From Phytophthora sp. 'mugwort' (Eukaryota > Oomycota > Peronosporomycetes > Peronosporales > Peronosporaceae), in assembly GCA_033558025.1 (NCBI GenBank), contig JAUCEF010000018.1, forward strand, positions 248,001-312,000: a stretch of DNA of 64,000 bases, given 5' to 3'. The position numbers and the translations under genes are program-made. Below, one piece after another: positions 31,748 through 41,999 of the stretch. The notes under the pieces are model-generated. The model worked only from the letters and a program-made list of their open reading frames with translations. It had not been told where the DNA came from and did not search any database. Each line of letters starts with the position of its first letter. Position 1 is the first letter of the stretch.

Positions 31748-33373
31748 CTAATACAGATAGGGCTGTAATTTCTCGATTCGGATCTCGTCCTGGCAGAGGC
31801 TTTCTTCCAATGCGGTCATCGCGTTGAGGAAGAACGCGCGGTCCTCCAGGAACTTGGCACGCGAACGCCGACCCATTCGTTGACGCTCCTCTATGGACAG
31901 CAGCAGAATTTGTTCTACGCCTTGCTCAATGTCAGCTACGTCCACTTGCGCTAGCGGCATAAATAAGTCTCCCTTCGTCTGCCACCACCACGAGTGTGGC
32001 TCCCCTACCAATACGCCGCTCTTCTCGTCGACGAGCTCATTCATCGGTGGTACGTTTGTTGTCAAGATAAGTGCGCCAACACTGCGCGCCTCGTTAATAT
32101 AGTGGCCAAACCCTTCTGTCTCACTTGGACACAGATGAAGTCCAATCTGGTTCTGCAATCGGTCTTTCTCTTCAGCAGGTACCGAACCGCAAGCATAGTC
32201 CACATTTTGGAGTCGCCACGAGTCCTTATCGCCGAATTGCTCCTCAATCCACTCGCACAAATCGGCTTTAATCACACGAATAAGCAGCTGGGGCCATTCG
32301 GGATGCAACGCCCACGCCTGGAGGATCACACGCGTATTCTTGAACGGACTCCAGCCCGCTAAATGCAAAAACGATGTCCAGTCGCGCTGCATAGCAGGTT
32401 GATACAAGTCGCGACTCGTGTGCTTGGTATAGAAGACTGAGTACGAGAGTTGGTGTCGATGCCTGTACTCGAGCACTTTTTTGAGTCCGATGCGGTTCTT
32501 GACCATCATGACACCAACCGTGGGATTCTCCAGCTCATGTCGGTCGAAGAACTCGACGTTCTGCATCATCCAGATGGTTTTCTCCTTGGGCGCATGAAAA
32601 TCCGGGTAGTATTTTCTGTCCACGGGATGCCGCTCCAGGTAAATGTCAATGACCGACGGAGGCATATCCAGTCGCTTGACCTTGCCGTCGTCGTTATAGC
32701 TCTCGCTCTCCTGCTCTCCATTGCCTCTGTACGAGTACACGGGGCGCGCCGAGGGAAGCGCGCTCAGATACAGCTCAAAGTCCAACAAAACTCCGGGCGA
32801 GTCACTGGGTGTGATGACATTAATGCAGTAGGCGGACTTGGAGTTAATGGCCTCATGGCCCTGGCCTCTCGTCTGCAGGAAAAAGCCCGCGAGTAGGTTC
32901 ATCTGGCGCTCACGTTCCATCTCCTCCTCCTTGTCGGTCAATTGCTGCAGCCTTACTGCCTCGTTCTCGGCCAGTGTCTCGGCGTGAAAGGTCTCGCCTT
33001 CACCCCCGAGCGGGTTACGGAAGCCCTCGAGTTCCTGTGTGGACGTCTCCTTCTTACCGCGAATGGTGTGCTTGGTCTCCTCCTCCGCCGCCAGATCGTT
33101 ACGCCTCCTCTCTTCCTCCTTTTGCTGCAGCGCCAGCTCGCGCGGCGACACGTACAGCGATTGGAACAACAGCTTCATGGGCGGCGCCAGCTCGGCGCTG
33201 GTGGGTGTGGGCGCCAGAAGCGACCGTGAGGCCAGTGTGGTATTGCAGAACTCCGTGTGAAGCTGAATCTGTGGCAGCAAAGCGAAGAAGACCAGCTGCA
33301 GTAGACTTCCGATCAGCACCAGCAGGAACACGCAGGAGCGCAGCAGGAAGCGCGGCCCCGACGACTCGCCCAT
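31748..33373 (-). CDS. Type II membrane GT-B glycosyltransferase (group 1)
   Basis: 541 residues, no intron. A single N-terminal hydrophobic span (residues about 10-32, CVFLLVLIGSLLQLVFFALL) after a short polar tail gives a Golgi-type signal anchor. A charged stem with Glu/Lys-rich coiled-coil character follows (about 80-170). The catalytic part resembles GT4-like (Glycos_transf_1) enzymes: LHLAGWSPFKNTRVILQAW is the first Rossmann-linking segment, and HLCPSETEGFGHYINEARSV carries the E-x7-E nucleotide-sugar binding motif, followed by GALILTTNVPPMNELV. The donor sugar and acceptor cannot be read. It is divergent from the CD39-like gene, 141 bp between starts, so they may share a promoter. Both encode secretory-pathway proteins. 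Confidence 0.8.
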   Translation of the reverse strand: MGESSGPRFLLRSCVFLLVLIGSLLQLVFFALLPQIQLHTEFCNTTLASRSLLAPTPTSAELAPPMKLLFQSLYVSPRELALQQKEEERRRNDLAAEEETKHTIRGKKETSTQELEGFRNPLGGEGETFHAETLAENEAVRLQQLTDKEEEMERERQMNLLAGFFLQTRGQGHEAINSKSAYCINVITPSDSPGVLLDFELYLSALPSARPVYSYRGNGEQESESYNDDGKVKRLDMPPSVIDIYLERHPVDRKYYPDFHAPKEKTIWMMQNVEFFDRHELENPTVGVMMVKNRIGLKKVLEYRHRHQLSYSVFYTKHTSRDLYQPAMQRDWTSFLHLAGWSPFKNTRVILQAWALHPEWPQLLIRVIKADLCEWIEEQFGDKDSWRLQNVDYACGSVPAEEKDRLQNQIGLHLCPSETEGFGHYINEARSVGALILTTNVPPMNELVDEKSGVLVGEPHSWWWQTKGDLFMPLAQVDVADIEQGVEQILLLSIEERQRMGRRSRAKFLEDRAFFLNAMTALEESLCQDEIRIEKLQPYLY

Positions 33374-33514
33374 GCTCTAGGCACCACGCGGGAAGACTGT
33401 CCGTTATGCAGGGGAACAGTGTGTACCACGTCACGTTAACGTGGTCCACATGTTCAGGTTTTCCACCAATCGCAGCATTGGGATGAACCCGTGCGACCCA
33501 TTCTAGGCCGCACC

Positions 33515-35368
33515 ATGGAGCGACGTGGCGCCGCGCTCTTGCTGTTAATGGCACTGCTGGGCCACGTGCAGGCCGCGCTGCGCACACGTCTGGCGGCACA
33601 CAACGGACCCATGCCGCCGCCGGCACGCGCGCACTGCCGCGTGTTCGTGGTTGCAGCCAGGACGCACACGCGGGTGCTGGTCCTGCAGAACGCGTACGAG
33701 CAGGACGGCATTAACGTCTACGACCAGTTTCCAGCACTATCTTCCGTCCTACAGGACACGTTCGATGCCGGTCTTGCAGACGCGAAGGACGAGAAGAAGC
33801 GGACGAGTGAGGCGTATCAGATCCTGCAGCCGGCATTCAGCCAGGCCGCCAAATGGCTCAAGGGCCGGGTGGATCCTGCACTGTGCTTTGCGCACTTCGT
33901 CGTATCAGAATCAGAAATAGGATCTGATTCCAGGACAAAGGACGAGGCAACAACCGCTGCGTCACGGGAAGTGACACGGCGCCTCGACCAGCTACGAGAC
34001 CGCGCCAGAGGCGATGGCCACTTCCCATTCGCGCTTAACACGCCGTCCACGGGGCATCAGAACGACAAAGAAAATATTATCTCTAGCGGGGATTTACGTG
34101 TCGTGCCGGCTACTTGGCGCCGCTACTTCCACTTGGTGGGTATCAACTATTTCTCAGGCCGAGTGGCGCCGTCGCTCAGTCCCGGACAAGTTGAAGTCTT
34201 CGGGTTGTTACACGTGGACTCTGGAGGACAAGTGGGAACATTTAGCTCTGAATCGGATTCGGATGCTGTTGAAATGGTGTTCGACGTTAGAGAGCGATGG
34301 CGACGCAGCAAACGACAGCGACAGGTGAACGTGGCGCTCAACACGAGCGACTTTTACGGGCGGAAATATCCAGGATTTGGACGGCATGAAGTGCGTCAGG
34401 CGGTGATCAAACTGAAGCAGGAGAAAACCAAGAGTGCAGACTCGGACGCTCTGCAACATCCTTGCTTCTTGAGAGACCATACTTCAGTTGTGGAGGGTGT
34501 GAATGTGACGCTGACAGGGACGGGAGATGCCGGCAAGTGCATGACGCTTCTCCGGTCGCACATCTCCTCAAGCAACGCCAAGTGTCCACCTGAAAATTTT
34601 TGTTTCTTAGGCGGTATACCACAACCGCAAGGGTTTGGATCGTTTTACGCCTCGGGCGTGCTGAGAGAAGCGGTGCTTAGTGCAAGTCGCGTGCTGGAAT
34701 ACGCTAGCAACAAGCCAGAACCAATAGAAGTGGATCAGCTGCAACTCCCGACCCCAACTCTTCCGGCATTGCGAAACGCTGCAAAGAACTTGTGTACTCT
34801 GTCGTACGAGGATGCGGTTGCTGGCGCAGTGCTGCCACATCTATCCGCTGCAGAACGGTCGTCTCTTGCTCCTGTCGCTGAAAGCGGTACCGCCCTGCCC
34901 AGTGCTTTATGCTTTGACCTGTGCTACACAGTTGTGCTGCTCGAGCAGATCGGCGTCCAGGATGCTGACGAGCGCATTCATTTCGTCGACCATTTTGAGA
35001 AGCAGCCAGTACTATCAGGACATGGATCGGTGACTGAAGGAGGTGATAGCAACTCATCCGAACTGGTGGCATGGCTCACAGGCGCGTTCTTGTATCTGGA
35101 GGCGCTTCAACGCAAGGTGACATTCTCGATAGAGTCAGAGCTGTTGGCGGAGCAACTCAGCGCAGGCCTACCTCTCGGCTGGAACCTGAGCTTGGTGTTA
35201 TTCGTGGCAGCATGCGTCTTCTTGTATCTCACGACTGGTCGGGCAGTTGTCACGGGACGAGCCGGTCGAGGACCCGCCGGCTACCATCGCGTCGTAAATG
35301 GCGGTATCAAGGCAAAGTATAAGGACACGACGCAGTCCATAATGTTTGTCGATGACGCTCGAAAATAG
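33515..35368 (+). CDS. GDA1/CD39-like membrane protein, probable pseudoenzyme
   Basis: 617 residues from an ATG in CACCATGG context; the frame opens 8 codons earlier. A signal peptide (LLLLMALLGHVQA) and a C-terminal span (LSLVLFVAACVFLYL) with a short cytoplasmic tail frame a lumenal domain. C-terminal apyrase landmarks are present: FLGGIPQPQGFGSFYASG, NLCTLSYEDA, ALCFDLCYTVVLLEQIGV, AWLTGAFLYLEA and paired cysteines. However, apyrase conserved regions 1, 3 and 4 are eroded. VVAARTHTRV lacks the Asp-Gly-Ser of DAGS. VVPATWRRYFHLVGINYFSG has Arg where the catalytic Glu belongs. LHVDSGGQVGTF lacks the canonical DLGGAS order. The family hydrolyses NTPs and NDPs in the secretory pathway; this member probably does not. 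Confidence 0.75.
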   Translation: MERRGAALLLLMALLGHVQAALRTRLAAHNGPMPPPARAHCRVFVVAARTHTRVLVLQNAYEQDGINVYDQFPALSSVLQDTFDAGLADAKDEKKRTSEAYQILQPAFSQAAKWLKGRVDPALCFAHFVVSESEIGSDSRTKDEATTAASREVTRRLDQLRDRARGDGHFPFALNTPSTGHQNDKENIISSGDLRVVPATWRRYFHLVGINYFSGRVAPSLSPGQVEVFGLLHVDSGGQVGTFSSESDSDAVEMVFDVRERWRRSKRQRQVNVALNTSDFYGRKYPGFGRHEVRQAVIKLKQEKTKSADSDALQHPCFLRDHTSVVEGVNVTLTGTGDAGKCMTLLRSHISSSNAKCPPENFCFLGGIPQPQGFGSFYASGVLREAVLSASRVLEYASNKPEPIEVDQLQLPTPTLPALRNAAKNLCTLSYEDAVAGAVLPHLSAAERSSLAPVAESGTALPSALCFDLCYTVVLLEQIGVQDADERIHFVDHFEKQPVLSGHGSVTEGGDSNSSELVAWLTGAFLYLEALQRKVTFSIESELLAEQLSAGLPLGWNLSLVLFVAACVFLYLTTGRAVVTGRAGRGPAGYHRVVNGGIKAKYKDTTQSIMFVDDARK

Positions 35369-35508
35369 TGTGGGGCCTGTCTATCAAAGAATTGTCACTG
35401 TCGCGAAACCGAAGTAACGACTAAATTGTTCTCACACTGACTGTAAACGGTAATCTATTGATGTCAACCCGACGGGCGAGGAACTGTGAATGTATGGAAG
35501 AGAAACGC

Positions 35509-35610
35509 TGCATCCCAGACTCAGATATACATGAAACGAGACAGCATCGAGCTGAGCGATGCATCCCAGACTCAGATATACATGAAACGAGACAGCATCG
35601 AGCTGAGCGA
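35509..35610. repeat. Perfect 51-bp tandem duplication
   Basis: Two identical 51-bp units (35,509-35,559 and 35,560-35,610), each beginning TGCATCCCAGACTCAG. The period is a multiple of three, so one frame repeats a 17-residue unit. Complete identity implies a recent event. Confidence 0.9.
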
Positions 35611-35639
35611 CAAAGTTGCTACCGGAAGAATGTATCGGA

Positions 35640-36985
35640 CGCGTTGGTAATCATAAGGTGGCCACAACAGGACCGGTCACGCGAAGGCTGAATATAATTC
35701 AGTGTACGATTAAGTTGCTGGGACGCATGAGCCCGCATCTTGTGCTGTCATCAATCGCAGTTGTTGGTGGCGATATTGCCGTGTACTCAACGGTATCGGA
35801 GTGGTGGCATCAGTTCAAGCCATGTGTATATCTTGCGGCCTTCTGGAGCTTCTACGTGTCGGTAATTGCGGACGTGTTTGTACGACGTATTTTCGAGACG
35901 GAGACTGTGCGAGGTGTAGCGTTACATATACGAGCATCAGAGCTAACTCCCGACGAATGTTTGAGCGGCATGAATGTCACCAGACATTAGCAGGTGTGGA
36001 TGCCATCATTTCGTCGATTCTTGAAAGGGTACGTTCGCAATCTACCAGCCATGTTTTTCGCATTGATCTCCATCTGTACGTTCACGTGATCAGCCAGTTC
36101 GTTGTGTTGCAAGGTCAATGGGCCCTACTGGCGTTTGCTAGCGCGAGCATTGCTTTAAGATTGGTTCTCCAAGAGCTTGCCAGAGCATTGATAGTTGCAG
36201 CACGGAAGCCTGTCTCCAGGAGATCCATGGTAACATTAGTGGCGACACCAACAATCTTAGTGGATACCCAAGTGCGCATGCTGTTGCTTCGACAGTCTAC
36301 CGCAAATGTATCGGTCCTGAGCGCTGTGCTGCTCGCCGCCTTCGAGATTGTTACTCGTGCAGTCGAAGTCTTTCATCGTGCAGGGCCAGACACAAGGTCC
36401 ACGGGGTATTTCTCGACGGTTGTCCACTTTTTCTAGCGGAGCACTTAAGCGGTCGTCCACGAATCAAACAAAATTTCTGGAAGTGCTGCCAGCTGTAAGG
36501 ACGGCTTCTCTTAAGCTAGCAACGAGTGGGGCAACTATAAGCTCGCGTGTGAATTCAAGGGGCGATACAGCACAACAGTGCCAAGTCCAGAGTGAAGCAG
36601 AAAAACTCCGGCAAAGGCGTCGACTGCTGCATGCGACCGAAATTTATTCCGGCATGTATCCCGAGTACATTGCAATCGGTTGCTCGTATGCGATTCTCTT
36701 TTTTTTCGGGATCATCCACATTATCACTTTAGGTTGCTCCCAGGATCGTCCTCATCGACTTCAGCGGGTGAGGCTACGAATGCCCAGCAGAATTAACAGC
36801 TTGGATATTTGGGAGCTCTTCAGATGGGAATCGAGATACTTGTGGATTTCCTGGCATGTGCGCTTGAGGCTGCAGAGGGTGTCGAGTTCAAGAGCTTCGA
36901 CGAAAATGACTCATTTCTGGTATTTTTCTTGGCGATGCTGGCTTTCTCGAATATTGCAATTTCTGCTGGACTGTACTTCCGATAA
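35640..36985 (+). pseudogene. Broken multi-span membrane protein
   Basis: Plus-strand pieces in changing frames read as one hydrophobic protein. 35,616-35,985 has LVLSSIAVVGGDIAVYSTVS, CVYLAAFWSFYVSVIADVFV and a stop at 35,985. A shift near there leads to VVLQGQWALLAFASASIALR and TANVSVLSAVLLAAFEIVT. Another shift near 36,350 leads to IAIGCSYAILFFFGIIHIIT, and a final shift to MGIEILVDFLACALEAAEGV and FLVFFLAMLAFSNIAISAGL with the stop at 36,983. The conserved hydrophobic rhythm across shifts shows a once-coding gene inactivated by small indels. The family is not recognised. It lies 270 bp after the CD39-like gene, at the edge of the repeat island. Confidence 0.55.
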
Positions 36986-37223
36986 TGTGCCCAAATAACA
37001 AAAGTCAAATAGTAACTATGTAGGATAAATGAGGAGTTCTAATTGGGCCAATTTGAGGTCGGATGTCATGGCGCACCAACGTGCGTAGACGAAAATGCCT
37101 GTAGTTCGCGTGTCGTGTAGCGTAGCATCAGAATGCAAACCCAGGTTCCACAATTGCAAGGGATCTGTAATCAGCCAGCGTTGCGAGCATTTTAAGGTTT
37201 ATGAACAGGGGTGCATAATATAG

Positions 37224-38990
37224 GTGAGCACACCAGATGCGACCACCGCCCAGTTCAACGAAGAACTGATAGCGCCGACGCCTGGCGAGACAGGGTCGCT
37301 CGTGCATTACGTTCGGCACTCGGCCCAGATTTGGTTTGGTTGTCTTGAGTGGCTGACCAAGTGCAACTTGCCGCTCTCGTTTGGCGAGAGCAAGCTTGCG
37401 CGACGGTACATTCATGCTAGTCATTTATATGCAATTTCTGATTAATCGACTAACACCTTTAGAATATGCGATGCGATATCAGGTACACAAGCTGAAGCCT
37501 CTCTCTGTAAAGACATTATTGCACGTCATGGAGGAACTGACGTGTGCCGTAGCGCGCGGTCACTGTAGAAATGTCAGAGCGATTTCGTCTTGTCCTTGTC
37601 GAGTGGAGTCATTATTCAGAGCAATACATCGCTGTGTTCGCGTGGTACGAGGCGAATGGGGTTGTGCGACGCTCGTTGCTTTGCATGGCTCCGCTCGTCA
37701 ATAACGAGACCGATGACACCTCTGCAGCCGCACATCGTGTGTTTCGGACACGATGCTGGCCAGCGACTATGCCAAGAGGGTGGGGAAGTGTCGGTTCTTC
37801 GTGGTCGACCACTGCTCCGTCAACCGCCGCTGACCACCTTAGTGGGGGTGTTGAATGTGGGGCACGTGGCACAGAGGCTGCTTGAGTGGTGAGTGGCAAA
37901 AGTCAACGTAAGTTCATTATGCACGTTAGGCTACCTTGTTCCTACGGTCTTACCTCTTATGTGCGTTTTCTTCGTATCTAGGACCGGTTAGTGGCGACGA
38001 CGTAACCACCGCGCCGAGATCGCATCAAACGGAAGGCGAGTGCAACCACCACCAGTATTCGGCCAACAGCCGAGTCGAGAACTCGGCTAATCGTCGAGTT
38101 GAAGCCTCAACTAGCCGCCGAGTCGAGAACCCGACTGGATAAAACCACCTTCCGACAGGAGGTGCCCCTGGTTGGATGCGCGAGCCACAGGCATACCCGA
38201 GCCGTGACAGAACTGCTGATATTTGAGCTGAAGACCTTGACTCTGTACAGACACTCGTGGCCAACCTGCGGACGCTGGCCCACTCAACCAAACTGAGGCT
38301 TCTCATTTGTCTATTCTGGAAGTATTTCTTGCGGTTCTATGCGTTCAGTGTAATTTAAAATTCTTATGTAACTACAAATTGAAGGCGGGCTTCGACAATC
38401 ATCCGCCGGCAGAAGCGCAGGATTCCACATTTACAATGTTCAAGAGTATTTTATTTTGAGCTCCGTTTGCCCACAGCCACCAAACCACCCGCCCCGGGAG
38501 CTGTTCGAAGAGTTAAAGGACGTGGAGTCGGTGTCCAAGGCTCTTCAGGGCCCAAACGTCGACCTGCCCGACGTCCGAGTATGGTTTGACGGACCCATCG
38601 CAGCTAAAGCCCGCTATCCCAGTACGTGCCTGTTTCTCTTTCTCGGTTACTAGCATGAATTTTGAAAGGGAATGTTATGTGCAGCTCCCACTGAATATAT
38701 TGTGTACTGCCCCGTTTTCGAGGCTGGTTGTATGCGCATTCTAAGGAGTCAAGCGAAGCGATTGACGCGCGATGGAAAAATGCGCCGGAGCGTTTTGTGG
38801 GGTGCCACCGCAGGAGGGCGACATCTGGAGGAGGAAGAGGCGTATGTGCGCGTGGCTTTTGTCGAGCAGCTACAGAAGCGCCGTAGGGTCGAGGAGCGGC
38901 AGCCAGCTTACGAGCTGCTGGCGAACCTCCCTCCGAAGTCAAACGTAGTCGAGCGATTTCTTAAGTGTCGCTCGATCCACGTTTGATCAG
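37224..38990 (+). pseudogene. hAT-like transposase remnant
   Basis: Pieces in order: QIWFGCLEWLTKCNLPLSF with LARRY (37,300-37,410); VEWSHYSEQYIAVFAWYEAN and LLCMAPLVNNETDD (37,600-37,720), the DDE-region W-S and A-P-L blocks; CRFFVVDHCSVNRR in another frame (about 37,790-37,830), the D-N/H-C-S-V-N block; VPLVGCASHR (38,160-38,195); and, after a shift, RRRVEERQPAYELLANLPP with SNVVERF (38,880-38,955), the C-terminal hAT dimerisation block. At least four frameshifts and an insert of roughly 270 bp (37,890-38,160) break it. The pattern matches hAT-superfamily transposases common in oomycetes. Confidence 0.6.
38062..38138. repeat. 24-bp tandem repeat, 3.2 units
   Basis: Units at 38,062-38,085, 38,086-38,109 and 38,110-38,133, with a partial fourth. 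Each contains CGAGT(C/T)GA. In one frame they encode an 8-residue repeat (SANSRVEN, SANRRVEA, STSRRVEN). They sit in the insert that splits the hAT-like remnant. Confidence 0.75.
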
Positions 38991-39564
38991 CAACCACACG
39001 CTCTGCAGACTTACAGATCGAGATGCTGCGTTCTCTTCAGCAGAATGCCGACTATCGGAAGGCCCGCACTGTTCAGAGCTTCGAGTAATCAGTAGTTAGG
39101 TATTGGAACAATATATTTGATTGCATCAATAATTTATATGTGTCTGTCTTTGTTCACTTCAGTAATTGGCAGATTCCGGACCGGAATCCGGAGCATGCAA
39201 TAGAACGCACTAATTAGACAAAAAACTTCTTCCAATCAACGGCAACTTATCCATTCTGGACGGTGGCGATAAGGGCCAAATCGTACTTTATCAAATATGT
39301 GAATCCACTCCGACCATTCGTCGCCTCATTCAGCGTTCTCCGGTGCTGGCGGCTAGACGGACGCCGGTGGTGGTCGGTGGCGTGGCGGGCGGCATCGGCA
39401 GGACGGATAGCGGCTGGCGGCTGATGGTGGGCGACATGGCGGGCGGCGGCGTGGAAGGTAGCGGCTGCAGGACGCTGGAGGTGGTTGACTGGTGGTCGGT
39501 AGCGTGGTGGACAGCGGCAGCGGCACACCAGAATGGACGGCATGTAGGTGATACCCGAGCCAAC

Positions 39565-39633
39565 CCTGGTGTAGGTCAGTGGCAGACGGGAAGCTCTGCT
39601 TTCTGGTCGCCGATTCAATCCCGGCCACCAGCA
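39565..39633 (+). other. tRNA-like sequence (pseudo-tRNA or SINE head)
   Basis: A 69-nt cloverleaf can be drawn. Acceptor arms are CCTGGTG / CACCAGC (6 of 7 pairs). A D arm with 3 pairs and loop AGTGGCA follows, then an anticodon stem GGAAG / TTTCT (with two G-U pairs) with a 6-nt loop. The T arm GCCGA / CCGGC has one mismatch, with loop TTCAATC. The short anticodon loop, the A-C pair at position 53/61 and the lack of a normal anticodon argue against a working tRNA. It follows 250 bp of GC-rich degenerate GGC/GGT sequence. Confidence 0.4.
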
Positions 39634-39639
39634 ACATTG

Positions 39640-40280
39640 TTATGATAACTTGTGTGTATCTGATTATGTATGTGGTGCTATGAATATAATATGAAGGGAA
39701 TTCCTAGGAAAGTTATGATGCTGTCCAGAGGTGCGACGCAGGCGTGCACGAGTCGACAGCTGAGCCACTTGCTTTTAGAGCGAGGAAGCGTGCTCCAAGC
39801 GAGTCGTAGGCCTCAGGGTACGACACCTGCACCAAGCGCCAGCGCTTCCGCAACGATGCTGCCTATCGCGTGACCTTCTTGCGGGCGAAGGAATGGAGCC
39901 GCTCGTTCGCCGTCCGGTCCATCTTGTGAGCAAGCTCCCAAATCAAGTGGTTCCAGGCCTCGTATACGCGGTAGCATCGTTTCGTGGAGGCTCGACAGGT
40001 ATTTCGAACGGCACCTGGTACAGTACCATTTACAGTACCATGAGTATATTCACAGCAGATTTTGCATCGACGCGTTTGTTCTGTTCCTTTTTTCCCTTTA
40101 ACAGTTTGCCAGATATGACATGCGTACCAATTCAGGAGGCATAATGCCAGCTGGAAGACGTTGCAGACGCCGGGGCCACGGCCAACTCGGCTGCAGATAA
40201 TCGGTTAAGGCTCCCTAGCTCTTACTCCGTACTCGGAGTGGGCGTGCGCAGATGAACTTACACATCCGCGAGGCAATCAA
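39640..40280. other. No gene recognised
   Basis: Short frames only; no domain or repeat of note. Confidence 0.5.
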
Positions 40281-40285
40281 GCCGC

Positions 40286-41993
40286 TCATTGATGCTGACC
40301 CAGTGACTTAATATGTTCTCTAGAGTTGGTGATAGCAGCGTATCCCGTTCTGCTACCACATTGCTGACCTGCGCATGATTCATGGCCTGCCAGTGAGCTC
40401 TTAGATGCCCACCCACCCCATTCGCAACAAGTTGCTGTGGAGATACCGACCCCAAGGCGATCATTAATGGTAGCGATTCCGCGCTCCAGAGCATACATAT
40501 AGCATGACACAAAGACCGGAGTTGTGCTCCTGCTGGCTGTCGTGACAAGGACAGTTTCCAAATGCGTCAACAACGAGGCCGTGGTGGGATCGACAACATT
40601 CAAAGCAACGTTGAAGCGAACGTCCTTGAAGCCCAGCACGTGACGGCAGAGCTCGTCATGTAGGGTGCCGAGCCGACCCTACTCCAGCACGGACAGTCGC
40701 TATTGTAGGTCAGCGATTGTTGGTATTGCAACGATTAGGTCTGGCACTGATTATCCCGCTAACGATTTGGCTACACTCTGATCTTCTTTTGTCGTTGCCC
40801 CTATGCATGCGAACGCTTTCGTTAACGACTCCAACAACCATGCCCCACGAGTTGATATCCGCTGGATAGCCAATTCGGCGACGCGTTAGCGTACGCAGCG
40901 GCTCCTCGACGTAACGAGTGGCTGGTCATGCCGGGCGTCACGCTGCGGCTTCCCGCCGGCGGCATCAGCTTCATGGTATCTCTGATGACTTCGTTAATAT
41001 AGTTGGCGATATTTGGTCTCTTCCTCTCACGTTTCTGCGGTGGCGCAGAGCTGTTGCCCTCCTCGTCTAGCAGCTTCCCAGTACATGACAGCTTCCTCCT
41101 GAGATTCCCAAGGCTGGTTTCCAGGAACGTGGGACTCGGCAAACGCGGCGCAAGCGGGAACAAGCACTCAAAGGGCTCGTCGTAGCAGATAAATAGCAGA
41201 CCAAACGCGTGCAGTATGCACTGTTGCCATCTCTCTGATGGCTGGTATATCGACACTCCCTGCACTACTGAAGTCTTGATTCGTGCAATACGTAGAAAAA
41301 GCTCTCCAGAAGCAGCAATAGAGAGTTGTTGCTTAGAGCAAAGCAGGTGTCGACTGCTCTTCCAAATGTATGCCATATCATAGTCAAGAGAGCAGAGCCA
41401 TGTATCGCCTGCAGACCCGTAAATACGTCAGCACGGTGATTAAGAAATCAACAATTACATTTAGGTCGTTGACTGAACATCCCGGGGTGTGCACATTAGC
41501 GCGCAGGTTGCGCTCATCAATATGGCTAGCCATTTTGTCACGAATTTTAGCAATTCTCTTTGAGTCATTGAGCGACGTAGAATAGCGCTCACGCAGCATG
41601 TTCACCACTTGTGAAAATATCCAAGCGTTATAGCTTTGCCAGTAGACCATCCGAAACTCGGGCTTTGTTGCTCTTTTTCGTCTGAACAAAAATGGAGAAA
41701 GCTGTTAGAAGTGAGTACATATTCTGAGTGGGCAGGCTAGCTGCTTCGCTATGAGCTCTATGAATGTCATCTAAGTCAACTTTCGACAAGCCTATTGATC
41801 TGAGGAATTCATCAAACATCTTCTCACCTGCCAGCTCCTGGTCAACAGTTTCCTGCGCGGTGTAAAGGCCCCTCGAAGCCCTCTTCACCGCGCCTGTCCG
41901 CTTCGCAGCCAAAGTTGCAATGATGCTTGAGTAAGCGGCGCACTCTATATTTGCTTTGTTTCTGGCCTGCTCTAAAGCAGGCAGCCGCTTCAA
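40286..41993 (-). pseudogene. Crypton-type tyrosine recombinase, third copy
   Basis: On the minus strand an N-terminal helical part (41,628-41,993) with LRSIGLSKVDLDDIHRAHSE leads by frameshift to WQSYNAWIFSQVVNMLRERY (41,384-41,689). The catalytic part (40,822-41,376) follows, with SHSLRRGGAAYANASPNWLS, the H-x-x-R block in the HSLRRGG form. After another shift a C-terminal part (40,286-40,639) reads LGFKDVRFNVALNVVDPTTA and LLTHLETVL. The Tyr nucleophile region lies at the frameshift near 40,822 and is not readable. The N-terminal piece and the sequence type differ from the copies at 1.45 kb and 12-13.6 kb, so the window holds three Crypton lineages. Confidence 0.6.
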
Positions 41994-41999
41994 CTTGAC

